Shown: piece by piece, positions 9,224-18,841 of the stretch
Layout of the letters: the number at the start of each line of letters is the position of its first letter
Numbering within the stretch: position 1 is the first letter of the stretch
Source: UBA4582 sp047629195
Lineage (GTDB): Bacteria > Pseudomonadota > Gammaproteobacteria > Pseudomonadales > Azotimanducaceae
NCBI GenBank assembly: GCA_047629195.1
Contig: JBLHWY010000007.1
Location: forward strand, 1-64,000
Reading direction: 5' to 3'
DNA: 64,000 nucleotides
Notes under the pieces: generated by a model
Seen by the model: the letters and a program-made list of their open reading frames with translations, nothing else
The model's database searches: none
What the model was told of the DNA's origin: nothing
Made by a program: the position numbers and the translations under genes

Positions 9224-9613
9224 TTAAGTTTTTCGCCGCTGCTCCTCGGCCGCTTCAGCACCTTTCGTATCAGAGTCTGGCGTATCACACTCAGGTTTGA
9301 TTTCAGTGTCCATAAGTTCGATGTTTTCAAGCATTCCGCCATTCGACCTTCGTAAATACTTCAAGACAAAGGAGAAAACGAAGGCTAGCCCAATCAGCAG
9401 CAGAACCAGTAGTCCGGAAAAAATCGCAAGTACACGTATCACTTCAGTTTCGGCATCGAAAAAATAGATAGCCATCCAGATGAAGGCGCCTGCAAACAGC
9501 GAGCCAGACAAAAATCGACGAATTAGAGGATCAGTAAAAAACTTGAACAAAAGGTTTCCCGCTTGGTATTTATTAGTTGCGTAGCTTACACTCGGTGTAA
9601 AAAAAAAGACCAA
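9224..9613 (-). CDS. Unknown two-helix membrane protein
   Basis: A protein of up to 129 residues with two strongly hydrophobic helices (about residues 38-54 and 62-87), then a basic KYLRRS stop-transfer segment and an acidic, hydrophilic tail. The longest frame starts at TTG 9613 without a ribosome-binding site. A TTG at 9550 follows GCGGGAAACC and gives a protein starting just before FKFFTDPLIRR, which I think is the likelier start. The DNA between these two starts contains a nine-T run. One fewer T would join this frame to an upstream frame (to 9779) with a further hydrophobic segment. Family not recognised. Confidence 0.55.
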   Translation of the reverse strand: MVFFFTPSVSYATNKYQAGNLLFKFFTDPLIRRFLSGSLFAGAFIWMAIYFFDAETEVIRVLAIFSGLLVLLLIGLAFVFSFVLKYLRRSNGGMLENIELMDTEIKPECDTPDSDTKGAEAAEEQRRKT

Positions 9614-9751
9614 AATATTTCACAATCACTTGAAAATCTCTTCGGAACAACACAATAACAAAACCAGTTAATAGAAAAAGTAAATCTAAGCACGCTAATT
9701 TCCAACGAAGTTCCCCAACTAATTTTTGCGCATTCAATGAAGGAGTTTTCA

Positions 9752-10687
9752 ATGCCTCTAAATCCAATCCTAGCAACAATGATCAGTCAAATGGCAGAAG
9801 CAAAGGCGCCAGCGCTGCATGAGATGTCTCCTACTGATGGCAGGACTATGTACCGGACGATGAATGCGGAAAGCACGCGTGAACCCGTCACGCAAGTCAG
9901 CGATGAAGATGCAGACGGTATACCAGTACGGATTTACAATCCTAAACCAAATGAAATTCTACCAGCACTTCTCTATCTGCATGGCGGCGGTTGGGTCATT
10001 GGAGATCTCGAAACCCATGACCATGTTTGTCGCAAACTTGCGAACGCTGCCAAGTGCGCTGTCGTTGCAGTGGATTACCGGCTTGCACCAGAGTATCCAT
10101 ACCCTGCGCCTATGGAAGATTGCTATACCGCACTTAAGTGGGTTGCGGGGCATGCTGGTCGGCTTGGCATTAATCCTCAGAAGATTGCAGTGGGCGGCGA
10201 TAGCGCTGGTGGAAATTTAAGCGCGGTACTAGCGCTTCGATCCAGGGACGAAAACGGCCCTGCAATTTGTCATCAATTACTTATCTATCCTGTGACTGAC
10301 GCTACCTTCGACACCCCCTCCTATAAAGAAAATGCTGAAGGGTACATGTTGTCCAAGGCCGGTATGGAGTGGTTCTGGCACCATTACCTCGGAAATGAGA
10401 ACGATCCTTTATCAGCTTACGTTTCACCACTACGCGCCGCAGACCTCTCCAACCTGCCATCCGCTACGGTTTTTACCGCAGAATTTGATCCGCTAAGGGA
10501 TGAAGGAGAAGCGTACGCTGCAAAGCTCAAGTCAGCTGGAAACAAGGTGATGTTTAAGCGGTACGATGGCGTTGTGCACGGTTTTTTTGCTATGGCAGAT
10601 ATTCTGGCAGAAGCGCAAGACGCATTCGCTATATCCGCGCGAGAACTCAGCGCTTCATTCGCTGCAGTAGATTCAGCTGATGAATAG
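9752..10687 (+). CDS. Alpha/beta hydrolase of the hormone-sensitive lipase group
   Basis: A 311-residue esterase/lipase-type hydrolase. The oxyanion-hole motif HGGGW lies near residue 76 and the nucleophile elbow GDSAGG near 150, both diagnostic of the HSL (bacterial esterase family IV) group. The acid is probably in AEFDPLRDEG near 243 and the histidine in VVHGFF near 274. No signal peptide is seen, so it is probably cytoplasmic. I chose ATG 9752 over 9737 because AAGGAG lies six bases upstream of it and the earlier ATG overlaps that site. The substrate is unknown. Confidence 0.9.
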   Translation: MPLNPILATMISQMAEAKAPALHEMSPTDGRTMYRTMNAESTREPVTQVSDEDADGIPVRIYNPKPNEILPALLYLHGGGWVIGDLETHDHVCRKLANAAKCAVVAVDYRLAPEYPYPAPMEDCYTALKWVAGHAGRLGINPQKIAVGGDSAGGNLSAVLALRSRDENGPAICHQLLIYPVTDATFDTPSYKENAEGYMLSKAGMEWFWHHYLGNENDPLSAYVSPLRAADLSNLPSATVFTAEFDPLRDEGEAYAAKLKSAGNKVMFKRYDGVVHGFFAMADILAEAQDAFAISARELSASFAAVDSADE

Positions 10688-10755
10688 AAACCCTAGGCAA
10701 TTATTTTAAAACGAATGATTCCAACAGATAATGACCTTCCATTAAAAGCGCACTC

Positions 10756-11517
10756 ATGACACGTTATGTTGATCCTACCGATCCAGCACTAAAACACGTT
10801 GAAGCAGACTATGCTGGCGATGAATTTGAGGGGTTTATCTGGGATTTTGATAGCACCGACCTGAATTTCAGTGATTGTAAATTTATCAACATGGAATTCA
10901 GGGAAAGAGCGTTTGAACTATGTAATTTTCGCAATTGTTCCTTTGTTGCCTGTAGCTTTGATAGTGCTCAGATTAAAGAATGTAAATTTGACGATTGCCA
11001 ATTTTACGAGCGAGCGACAGAACAAATCTGCAGTCTAAAATTTTCTGATTTAACAGCAACCTGCTTCACTCGCTGCGATTTGTCCATGTGCAATTTCTCC
11101 CGGGCTCAACTCTATCGAGCTGAGTTCATTGCCTGCCAAGCTCAGGGAATCGATTACACAAATATCATGGCAGCCAGTACCGTAGGTAATACGGTGGTTC
11201 TTAGGGGTGCGAAAATGCACGACTGCAATTTTTCTTACGCTGATTTTAGTGGCGCAGACCTTGCTGAGTCGGAACTTACCCAGAACCGAATGTCCCATTC
11301 CTTGCTGAACAGAACCGATCTTAGTCATTGCCTTATCGTTGACTGTGAGCTGCACGGAATAGAGGCTGAAGGAATTACCATTGTGGGCGCCGATCTCAGA
11401 GGATCAGACTTGATGGGATTCGATGTCCGAGCACTTGACATGACGGGGGTCAAGATCAACAGTTTCCAGCAACCTATGCTGCTGGAAACGCTCGGGATTA
11501 TTGTAGAAGATACCTGA
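10756..11517 (+). CDS. Qnr-like pentapeptide-repeat protein
   Basis: A 253-residue right-handed quadrilateral beta-helix built of A(D/N)LxX-type pentapeptides (CNFRN, CSFVA, CKFDD, ANFSG-like). Several landmarks match Qnr proteins as I recall them: CQFYERATEQ before the first loop, CDLSMCNF, CQAQGIDY, NFSYADFSGADLAESEL, and the closing GVKINSFQQPMLLETLGI, which corresponds to the Qnr C-terminal dimerisation helix. Qnr proteins bind DNA gyrase and topoisomerase IV and protect them from quinolones. This protein is about 35 residues longer than QnrB, mostly at the N-terminus. It lies in ordinary chromosome without mobile elements, as do the aquatic ancestors of plasmid qnr. Actual protection is inference. 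Confidence 0.82.
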   Translation: MTRYVDPTDPALKHVEADYAGDEFEGFIWDFDSTDLNFSDCKFINMEFRERAFELCNFRNCSFVACSFDSAQIKECKFDDCQFYERATEQICSLKFSDLTATCFTRCDLSMCNFSRAQLYRAEFIACQAQGIDYTNIMAASTVGNTVVLRGAKMHDCNFSYADFSGADLAESELTQNRMSHSLLNRTDLSHCLIVDCELHGIEAEGITIVGADLRGSDLMGFDVRALDMTGVKINSFQQPMLLETLGIIVEDT

Positions 11518-11563
11518 GCGTAAGCACTGTTATCCTCAAACGCTAATAAGTGCTAGCTGATGC

Positions 11564-12322
11564 TTATTTGATACTCAAAAGTTCAACGTCAAAAACCAGC
11601 ACAGAATTCGGTGGAATGCCACGCGTACCGCCGGGTCCATAACCTAGATCAGAAGGTATAAAGAAGCGAGTCTTACCCCCTACTCTCATAAGCTGAAGCC
11701 CTTCAGTCCACCCTGGAATTACCTGACCAAGCCCAAAACTGGCAGGTTGACCACGTTTTATTGAAGAATCAAATTCCGTACCGTCCAGCAAAGTACCCAC
11801 GTAATGAACTTCTACGGTATCTGCAGCTGTCGGCATACCACCTTCCCCCTCCAGTTGATGCTGATATTGAAGGCCACTAGGGGTTGTCTGGATGCCAGGT
11901 TTTCTTGCATTTTCTGCTAAGAAAGTTTCGCCCGTCGTTTTCTGCTCATTGGAGATTTGATTTTGCATCTCGACACGCTGTCGCTGCACCTGCTCTTGTT
12001 TTGCACGTACCTCTGCTGCAACTGCTGCCTGTGCCTCCTGCGAGATGCTCGGTGCTACACCACCCATAGAATCTGCCATGCCTTTACTCAAGGCATCAAA
12101 ATCTACCTGAACCGTGCCTCCTTCAATGAGCATATTGCCAAAAGAATATCCGAAGAAATACCCCATTTCTGCAGCGGTTGGCTTTCTTGGCCCTGCAACA
12201 GCCTCGGGTTGCACAGCTGCTGCGACTTCAGCACCTTCAGCGAGTGAGTATTGCACCATAGAAATACTAGAAACAGCGATAGATATAGATAGTAAAATTT
12301 TGATATTTGTAAATTTATTCAT
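11564..12322 (-). CDS. Exported FKBP-type peptidyl-prolyl isomerase (FkpA/Mip type)
   Basis: A 252-residue periplasmic prolyl isomerase. A signal peptide covers about residues 1-29. An alpha-helical dimerisation region rich in A, E and Q spans about 45-130. The C-terminal FKBP domain (about 150-252) carries VEVHYVGTLLDGTEFDSS, QVIPGWTEGLQLM and the closing VLVFDVELLSI. This is the usual FkpA/FklB/Mip plan. It converges with the Qnr-like gene and stands alone. Role: folding of envelope proteins. Confidence 0.9.
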   Translation of the reverse strand: MNKFTNIKILLSISIAVSSISMVQYSLAEGAEVAAAVQPEAVAGPRKPTAAEMGYFFGYSFGNMLIEGGTVQVDFDALSKGMADSMGGVAPSISQEAQAAVAAEVRAKQEQVQRQRVEMQNQISNEQKTTGETFLAENARKPGIQTTPSGLQYQHQLEGEGGMPTAADTVEVHYVGTLLDGTEFDSSIKRGQPASFGLGQVIPGWTEGLQLMRVGGKTRFFIPSDLGYGPGGTRGIPPNSVLVFDVELLSIK

Positions 12323-12402
12323 ATTATCCTTGTACTTGACATAGCCGATCTTGATTTTAAAGACGCATTATTGCACAGACAAGCCAAACCTACCGAGCCC
12401 GT

Positions 12403-13995
12403 TCAGCGATTATCAACAACATGTGCAGCAAAACCAGCCCCGGCCTCCGTATAGACATTAAAAACAGTTGTCGCTCCCGCATCGACTAGCGCAGCGACTT
12501 CATCTGGAAATTTGGCAGTTGCTGCAATCTTACCAGTATAGGATGTCGCTTTGAGCTCACCAAGCACCTCCAGATTAGAACTAAGTTTTGGCAACGCCAA
12601 CATAACAAGCTCCAGCGAGTGGGCTGCCTGAATCCGATCCCAGAAATCTGCGTCACTCGGGTCTCCAAGGACCACTCGGCGTCCAGCTTCTCGTTGATCA
12701 CTGACAATTAATGGATCGATATCGACCCCAACAACTGTGTTACCTTCCAAATCACGCATTTTATCAAAGGCGCCGCTGCCAATTCTGCCCATACCAATAA
12801 TCGCGATTGTTGCTCCATTAACATCAACCGGTTGATCATCCCCTAATCTTTCTCGCTTTTGAAAACGCTGCAAGCTGATTCGACGCTTGGAATAAAGCTG
12901 ATGAGACACCTTGTTCAATGCTGATGCAATGACGAAAGAGAGCGCCAATGCAATCGCGAGGATAGTTAACCATTCGTTGGCGATCCAACCGCTGGCAACC
13001 CCAATAGCGATCACAATGAGTCCAAATTCACTATAGTTACTCAAATTTACCGAAGCCATCAGCGCCGTTCTGGAACGAAGCCTAAATCCAGTAAAAAGCG
13101 CGAAGAAAAGCACTGATTTGAAAAACACCAAAGGCACAATTAGCACGCCAATTATCAGCGTTTCGAAAGTCAAATCTCCAGACATGCCAACAGACAGGAA
13201 AAACCCCAGCAAAAACAGGTCTTTAAAACCCAACATCGTCTTGGCTAGCTCTTCAGATTTGGGATGGTTAGCCATCAACACACCCAATATCAAGGCACCT
13301 AAGTCTCCCTTGAGCCCAACCATTTCGAATATTTGGGCACCACCTAGCGCTAAAAGAAAGCCATACAACACCAACAATTCGCCATGCCCTACCCGTGATA
13401 GCAATTGCTGCAAAACAACGCGTAAAGGAATCAACAGAACAACCAGAATAGCCCAAAGCGAAGGCCATTTGCCGGCAGAAATCGCTAAAAACACAACAGC
13501 CACAATATCTTGCACAATAAGTATGCCGATCGCAATTCGCCCATGCAGGGACGTCATCTCACCTTTATCTTCCAGTACTTTTACGACAAACACAGTACTA
13601 GAGAAGCTCAGTGCAAATGCTAAGAGCAATGCACCTTCTGTGCTCAAATCAGAAAAAACGGGTAAACCAGCCATTGCTAGACCGAGTGCTAAACACCCAA
13701 ACAGCACAATGACAATGGACGTATGTAAGCCTGTAACTCCCCAGACCTGAGGTTTAGACAGTGTTTGTAGGTTGAGTTTTAATCCAACAGTAAACAACAA
13801 CAACGTGATACCAAGATCCGAGAGCGTTGCAAGCGCTACTGTATTGGTTAAACCTTGGGCATTTAGCAAAAAACCAGTAATAAGAAAACCTACCAGTGGG
13901 GGAAGTCCAACCGATCGAGACAGTAATCCCAAGATAAATGCAGGAAATATCCAGATGACATCCCCGAAAGCATCGACGACCCATTCAAACCTCAT
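12403..13995 (-). CDS. CPA2-family monovalent cation/proton antiporter with TrkA-N domain
   Basis: A 530-residue membrane transporter of the KefB/KefC/RosB-like CPA2 group. About twelve hydrophobic helices fill residues 10-370, with motifs such as GFLITGFLLNAQGL near 40, SSTVFVVKVLEDKGE near 130 and GDLGALILG near 230. A cytoplasmic Rossmann TrkA-N domain follows (IAIIGMGRIGSGAFD near 398), which binds NAD(H) or another nucleotide to gate transport. It is probably a K+ or Na+/H+ exchanger. No KefF/KefG-type ancillary subunit is adjacent, so glutathione gating cannot be assumed. Confidence 0.88.
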   Translation of the reverse strand: MRFEWVVDAFGDVIWIFPAFILGLLSRSVGLPPLVGFLITGFLLNAQGLTNTVALATLSDLGITLLLFTVGLKLNLQTLSKPQVWGVTGLHTSIVIVLFGCLALGLAMAGLPVFSDLSTEGALLLAFALSFSSTVFVVKVLEDKGEMTSLHGRIAIGILIVQDIVAVVFLAISAGKWPSLWAILVVLLIPLRVVLQQLLSRVGHGELLVLYGFLLALGGAQIFEMVGLKGDLGALILGVLMANHPKSEELAKTMLGFKDLFLLGFFLSVGMSGDLTFETLIIGVLIVPLVFFKSVLFFALFTGFRLRSRTALMASVNLSNYSEFGLIVIAIGVASGWIANEWLTILAIALALSFVIASALNKVSHQLYSKRRISLQRFQKRERLGDDQPVDVNGATIAIIGMGRIGSGAFDKMRDLEGNTVVGVDIDPLIVSDQREAGRRVVLGDPSDADFWDRIQAAHSLELVMLALPKLSSNLEVLGELKATSYTGKIAATAKFPDEVAALVDAGATTVFNVYTEAGAGFAAHVVDNR

Positions 13996-14515
13996 AGCTC
14001 ATCTGTCTCTCGGCAACAAGTTAGGGTCACAAAAGTATCCTGAAATGGAAAAGGTAGCCAAATGCACACAGACTCAATAATAGTAATGGCTTCGCCAAAT
14101 CATTCTAGTGACTTTCAGATCTGAAAAGAAGGAACTTGAATCGCTTAAAAGGCGTCTTTAATCTCGGCAATCACTCCGTTAATCTAGTTCGCACTTGTTC
14201 TGTGTTTTTTGCGCTTCTACAATTATGATTGGCAAAGCTGAAGCTCTGCTTTCCCTTTGAAGCTTGACCACCTCTACAACGCCCTAATATCAAATTGAGA
14301 CTATACAAATTATCGATAATATGGGAACTTTGTGGGGTGGTTATGGCACTAACAATGAGTATTGTTCATTCTAGGTACTTTTCTTGTCGATAAGTTGAAT
14401 AGTAAAGTAAAATTTAAACCGTAACCGGCATTGAGACGTAAATACTGCAAGCTCTGTGTCATTGATTGCAGAATGCGACAAAACAATCTACAAAAATCTA
14501 TCTAAAAGACTAAAT
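13996..14515. other. Long spacer between the antiporter and prc
   Basis: About 520 bases without a convincing gene, tRNA or repeat. It must carry the promoters of two divergent genes. I could not pick a credible -35/-10 pair or a clear hairpin. A GTG-started in-frame extension of prc (from 14456) lies at its right end but has no ribosome-binding site and would bury the signal peptide. Confidence 0.5.
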
Positions 14516-16825
14516 ATGAAAAATCGATCCGGTATTCCCTCAAGCGTGTTTGCGCTCCCTTTGGCTGCTGCGCTCGCGTTTGCAGTAATGACAGGTCCCG
14601 CATTTGCTACGGTCACTGCAGGTAACGAACCCAGCTCTGATGAAATCGCAACTCTTGCTCCATTACCCGTGCACTCAAATACTACACGGAATATCGTCGA
14701 CGCCCTTTCAAGCCGACATTACATCAGCACGAAGCTGAACGACGCACTCTCTGAGCAAATATATGAGGGGTTTTTACAAGACCTGGATCCTAGTAAAAGC
14801 TATTTTCTAGCATCTGATATCGCCGAATTTTCCAGCCTAAAGCACCAATTAGATGACACGTTGCTACGTGGTGATCTGCTGCCGGCCTTTACAATTTTTA
14901 ATCGTTACCATCACAGAGTATTGGCTCGCTTCGAAAAAGTCCTCGCACAACTCGAAACGGGCACTGATGGCTATGATTTCGAGTTGGATGAGTCATTAGA
15001 GCTTGATCGCGATGAAGCACCCTGGGCGACAAACGATGCTGAGCTTGATGACCTTTGGCGAAAAAGAGTTAAAAACGCTGTACTGAATTTACGTCTCGCA
15101 GACAAAGAGCCAGAAAAGATTCAGGAATTATTAGTTAAGCGTTACAAAAACAGACTAACCCGCACTCGACAAACCAACAGCGAAGACGTTTATCAGCTCT
15201 ATATGAATGCGTTCACGCGAACCTACGACCCTCACACTCAATACTTCTCCCCGAGAACTTCAGAAAACTTCAACATCAATATGAGCCTCTCGCTTGAGGG
15301 TATTGGCGCGGTACTACAACAGGAAGATGAATTCACCCGAGTTGTGTCCCTTGTGCCAGCGGGACCAGCGGACAAATCAAAGCAAGTGTTTCCAGATGAT
15401 AAAATTGTTGCCGTTGCCCAAGGCCCTGAGGGCGAAATGGTCGATGTTGTTGGTTGGCGCTTAGATGAAGTGGTGCAACTGATTCGCGGCAAGAAAGATA
15501 CAATCGTAAGGTTAGACGTTATCCCTGCAGGTTCGACCGAAAGCTCAGATTCCAAAGTTATAGAGATCGTTAGAAATACGGTGAAACTTGAGGAGCAATC
15601 TGCCAAATCTGAAATCATAGAAGTAGAACAATTTGGCCATAAACACAAAATTGGCGTGATCGACATTCCAACGTTCTACATTGATTTTCAAGCTCTCCAA
15701 AACGGTGAAAAAGATTTCAAGAGCACTACTCGTGATGTGAAGAACCTGCTTACCGATCTCATCGCTGAGGGCGTCGAAGGTGTCGTTATCGACCTGCGGA
15801 ACAATGGCGGTGGCTCACTTCAGGAAGCGCGAACGCTGACTGGCTTATTTATTGATCGTGGTCCTACGGTGCAGATCAGGAGCAAAAGCAACAGAGTTGA
15901 TATTTTAAACGATAGAGACATCCGTACAATCTACGATGGCCCTCTCGCTGTACTTGTAAATCGCCTGAGTGCATCAGCATCGGAAATATTTGCAGGTGCC
16001 ATGCAGGACTATGAACGCGGACTGATTCTAGGTAGCCAAACATTTGGCAAAGGCACAGTACAATCGCTGTTGCCTATGAACCGAGGTCAATTGAAACTAA
16101 CGCAGGCAAAGTTCTACCGAATTTCCGGCGAGAGCACACAGCACAAAGGCATCATCCCCGACATTGAGTTCCCATCAGATTTCGACCCAGAGTCTATCGG
16201 TGAAAGTACGCTCGATGGTCCCCTACCCTGGGACAAAATATCAGCTACCAGCTTTAGAACTAAACAGATGATCAGCCCACTCGTCGCTGAATTAGATCGT
16301 CTGCATGGAGAACGAGTGACAGTCGATCCAGAATTTAGCTATATCGCTGATGCTGCTGCCTACAGAAAAGTTAAGGCCAAGGAAACTGCAGTTACCCTAA
16401 ATGAAAACAAACGGATTAAAGAGAAAGCTGATTCAGATTCTTTTTGGCTAGGCCTAGAGAATACGAAACGCCTAAAGCAAGGATTGCCCGAAATAGCGTC
16501 ACTGGATGAACTTAAGCCGAAGCAAGACGAACCGGTGGTCGCTGCCTCGGAAAACGGTAGCACCGGAGATGTGACAATACCGAGCCCAACTACTGATGCA
16601 GAAGAGCAGCCGATTGTTGACAATATTGCTACTAGCACCACTTCTGCTGGCGAGCAGGCAACAATATCCACTGCCGATACAGATACAAATATAGAAATTG
16701 CGGAAGAAGAGGAAGAAGAGGAAGAAACTGATGCGTTCCTCGTTGAAACAAGCAATATATTGCTAGACCTCATCAGCCTAGAAAAGCGAACTGCAGCTGA
16801 GAAGCGTAACCAGCGCCAAATTTAA
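14516..16825 (+). CDS. prc: Carboxy-terminal processing (tail-specific) protease Prc
   Basis: A 769-residue periplasmic S41-family protease that degrades or trims proteins from their C-termini and helps control peptidoglycan hydrolases. A signal peptide fills about residues 1-30 (LPLAAALAFAVMTGPAFA). The long N-terminal Prc region is followed by a PDZ domain (about 255-340) and the S41 catalytic core. The nucleophile serine is in SASASEIFAG near residue 490, the lysine in FGKGTV near 512. The DUF3340-type C-terminal domain is split by a low-complexity insert ending in eight consecutive glutamates before DAFLVETSNILLD. I chose ATG 14516 for the signal peptide. The stop overlaps the converging nitroreductase by four bases. 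Confidence 0.93.
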   Translation: MKNRSGIPSSVFALPLAAALAFAVMTGPAFATVTAGNEPSSDEIATLAPLPVHSNTTRNIVDALSSRHYISTKLNDALSEQIYEGFLQDLDPSKSYFLASDIAEFSSLKHQLDDTLLRGDLLPAFTIFNRYHHRVLARFEKVLAQLETGTDGYDFELDESLELDRDEAPWATNDAELDDLWRKRVKNAVLNLRLADKEPEKIQELLVKRYKNRLTRTRQTNSEDVYQLYMNAFTRTYDPHTQYFSPRTSENFNINMSLSLEGIGAVLQQEDEFTRVVSLVPAGPADKSKQVFPDDKIVAVAQGPEGEMVDVVGWRLDEVVQLIRGKKDTIVRLDVIPAGSTESSDSKVIEIVRNTVKLEEQSAKSEIIEVEQFGHKHKIGVIDIPTFYIDFQALQNGEKDFKSTTRDVKNLLTDLIAEGVEGVVIDLRNNGGGSLQEARTLTGLFIDRGPTVQIRSKSNRVDILNDRDIRTIYDGPLAVLVNRLSASASEIFAGAMQDYERGLILGSQTFGKGTVQSLLPMNRGQLKLTQAKFYRISGESTQHKGIIPDIEFPSDFDPESIGESTLDGPLPWDKISATSFRTKQMISPLVAELDRLHGERVTVDPEFSYIADAAAYRKVKAKETAVTLNENKRIKEKADSDSFWLGLENTKRLKQGLPEIASLDELKPKQDEPVVAASENGSTGDVTIPSPTTDAEEQPIVDNIATSTTSAGEQATISTADTDTNIEIAEEEEEEEETDAFLVETSNILLDLISLEKRTAAEKRNQRQI

Positions 16826-17490
16826 TGGAATGAAGCAACTTCGTTGAGACTCTTCTTCGAGATGTCTGGTACCTGCGCATCTTCAACCGGGTAGCCAACA
16901 ACCAGCAGCAAAAATGGACGTTCGGAACGTGGGCGTTCCAGAATGTCATTCAGAAACGCCATGGGGCTTGGTGTATGGGTCAAACTAGCCAAGCCTGCTT
17001 GATGTAGCGCTGTGATGAGCATACCTGTGGCTATGCCAACAGATTCAGTCGAGTAGTAATGTTTAACCTTCTCCCCTTCCGCTGTCTCACCAAAGCGTTG
17101 CTGGAAGATGGCAATTAAATACGGTGCAGTTTCAAGAAAAGGCTTATTGGCGTCTGTACCCAGCGGAGCCAACGCGTCCAACCATTCTTTTGGTGCTTTC
17201 TCTTCGTAAAACAGCTTCTCTTCTTTTTCTGCGGCAACCCGAATCTGATGCTTGATTTCTGAACTCGAAACCACGGCAAAGTGCCAGGGCTGCAAGTTCG
17301 CACCGCTCACTGATGTACCTGCCGTTAAAAGACAATTTTCAATAATCTCAAGTGGAACATCTCTAGGGGAGAAGTCGCGCACAGTCCTTCGAACCTTCAT
17401 TTCCTGATAAAAGCTCGCTGATCGCTCTAGGACTTCAGCTTCATCCCTATAATTAAAATTTAGCGAAATCGAATCGGACTTGTTTGCCAT
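16822..17490 (-). CDS. Nitroreductase-family flavoprotein
   Basis: A 222-residue FMN-dependent oxidoreductase of the nitroreductase fold. The opening KVRRTVRDFSPRDVPLE is the conserved FMN-phosphate region. ANLQPWHFAVV near residue 65 and the Gly-containing VGIATGMLITALHQAGL near 150 are further family marks. LLVVGYPVED closes the fold. Subfamily function (nitro, quinone, iodotyrosine-like or enone reduction) cannot be told. It is divergent from the alpha-hydroxy-acid dehydrogenase, with 159 bases between starts. Confidence 0.88.
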   Translation of the reverse strand: MANKSDSISLNFNYRDEAEVLERSASFYQEMKVRRTVRDFSPRDVPLEIIENCLLTAGTSVSGANLQPWHFAVVSSSEIKHQIRVAAEKEEKLFYEEKAPKEWLDALAPLGTDANKPFLETAPYLIAIFQQRFGETAEGEKVKHYYSTESVGIATGMLITALHQAGLASLTHTPSPMAFLNDILERPRSERPFLLLVVGYPVEDAQVPDISKKSLNEVASFH

Positions 17491-17649
17491 AATACGTGCC
17501 TCTAATACTGGTCTCTAATATTTCGTAATTCGAATCTGGCAGATGAGCCTTGATAAGACATTAAGTGGTACACGATACTGATGACAACCAGTATTGCAAA
17601 TCGTTACTATTCGCTCCCAATTAACCCATTTTAAGAAACCTTAGCCAAA

Positions 17650-18801
17650 ATGCCTATCACCTGCATCGAAGACCTGAAGACGCTATATAAAAAAAGAGTC
17701 CCCCGAATGTTTTATGATTATGCCGAGTCGGGTAGCTGGACTGAAAGCACCTTCAGGGACAATGAGACTGCTTTTAGCCGCATAAAATTAAGGCAAAAAG
17801 TACTCGTTGACATGGAAGATCGAAGTCTCGAGACCCAGATGATTGGGGAGGATGTCAAAATGCCAGTTGCTCTAGCGCCAACCGGCTTAACTGGCATGCA
17901 GTATCCCGACGGGGAGATTCATGCCGCCAGGGCTGCAGAAAAATTCGGAGTGCCCTTCTGTCTTTCAACGATGAGCATCTGCTCAATTGAAGACATTGCA
18001 CGCAACACCACAAAGCCTTTCTGGTTTCAGCTTTATGTCATGAAAGACAGACAGTACATTTCGAGGCTCATCAAGCGCGCAAAAGATGCAGGCTGTTCCG
18101 CCTTAATGTTAACGCTGGATCTCCAAATAATGGGACAGCGACATAAGGATATCAAGAACGGGCTCTCAACTCCTCCCAAGCCAACAATCCGAAACCTACT
18201 AAACATCGCGACGAAACCCCGATGGGCTTTGGGCATGCTGGGTACCAAGAGACACGGCTTCGGCAATATTAAGGGCCACGTTGAAGGTATCGAGAACATG
18301 TCGAACCTTGCGCAATGGACAGCATCCCAGTTTGACCCATCGCTAAATTGGGACGACGTGAAGTGGATCAAAGATCAATGGGACGGGAAATTAGTGTTAA
18401 AAGGCATTATGGATGCCGATGATGCTGAGCTTGCAGTTAAAAGCGGCGCTGATGCATTAGTTGTATCCAACCATGGTGGACGTCAACTCGACGGCGCTCC
18501 AGCTTCTTTGGATGTGTTACCTGAAATCGTGGCACGAGTTGGCGACGATATAGAGGTTTGGATGGACGGAGGCATTCGGAGTGGTCAGGATGTCCTTAAG
18601 GCGACAGCGCTCGGCGCAAAAGGGACAATGATAGGTCGTGCATTTTTATATGGCCTGGGCGCGATGGGAGCCGAGGGTGTGACAAGCTGCCTCAACATCA
18701 TTGAAAATGAATTAGACCTCACCATGGCCTTTTGTGGTTTAAAGGACATAAATCAGGTTGATGAGCGAATCATATGGAAGCCCCAGTCCGGTGACAGCTA
18801 A
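17650..18801 (+). CDS. FMN-dependent alpha-hydroxy-acid dehydrogenase (L-lactate dehydrogenase-like)
   Basis: A 383-residue TIM-barrel flavoprotein oxidising an L-2-hydroxy acid, most often L-lactate to pyruvate. Marks are FYDYAESGSWTE near residue 20, the FMN-binding PVALAPTGLTGMQYPDGE near 80, the active-site histidine in VSNHGGRQLDGAP near 274, and MDGGIRSGQDVLKATALGA near 305. Length and order match LldD and related enzymes. No lactate permease or lldR is next to it, so the substrate could also be glycolate, mandelate or another hydroxy acid. Confidence 0.88.
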   Translation: MPITCIEDLKTLYKKRVPRMFYDYAESGSWTESTFRDNETAFSRIKLRQKVLVDMEDRSLETQMIGEDVKMPVALAPTGLTGMQYPDGEIHAARAAEKFGVPFCLSTMSICSIEDIARNTTKPFWFQLYVMKDRQYISRLIKRAKDAGCSALMLTLDLQIMGQRHKDIKNGLSTPPKPTIRNLLNIATKPRWALGMLGTKRHGFGNIKGHVEGIENMSNLAQWTASQFDPSLNWDDVKWIKDQWDGKLVLKGIMDADDAELAVKSGADALVVSNHGGRQLDGAPASLDVLPEIVARVGDDIEVWMDGGIRSGQDVLKATALGAKGTMIGRAFLYGLGAMGAEGVTSCLNIIENELDLTMAFCGLKDINQVDERIIWKPQSGDS

Positions 18802-18841
18802 ATTTACCCAACTGTTCTTAGCTGTTCTTCGTTAGGTTTTC

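Noticed and set aside
11518..11563. AGCACT...AGTGCT pairing as terminator
   Set aside because: A six-base stem with a loop of more than 20 bases and no T-run is too weak to call.
13118..13750. 210-codon plus-strand frame
   Set aside because: It is antisense to the CPA2 antiporter, is low in complexity (Pro/Ser/Lys/Asn-rich) and has no family pattern; a shadow frame.
16360..16773. 137-codon minus-strand frame rich in serine
   Set aside because: It is the reverse reading of the glutamate-rich Prc tail, so the serine run is an artefact.
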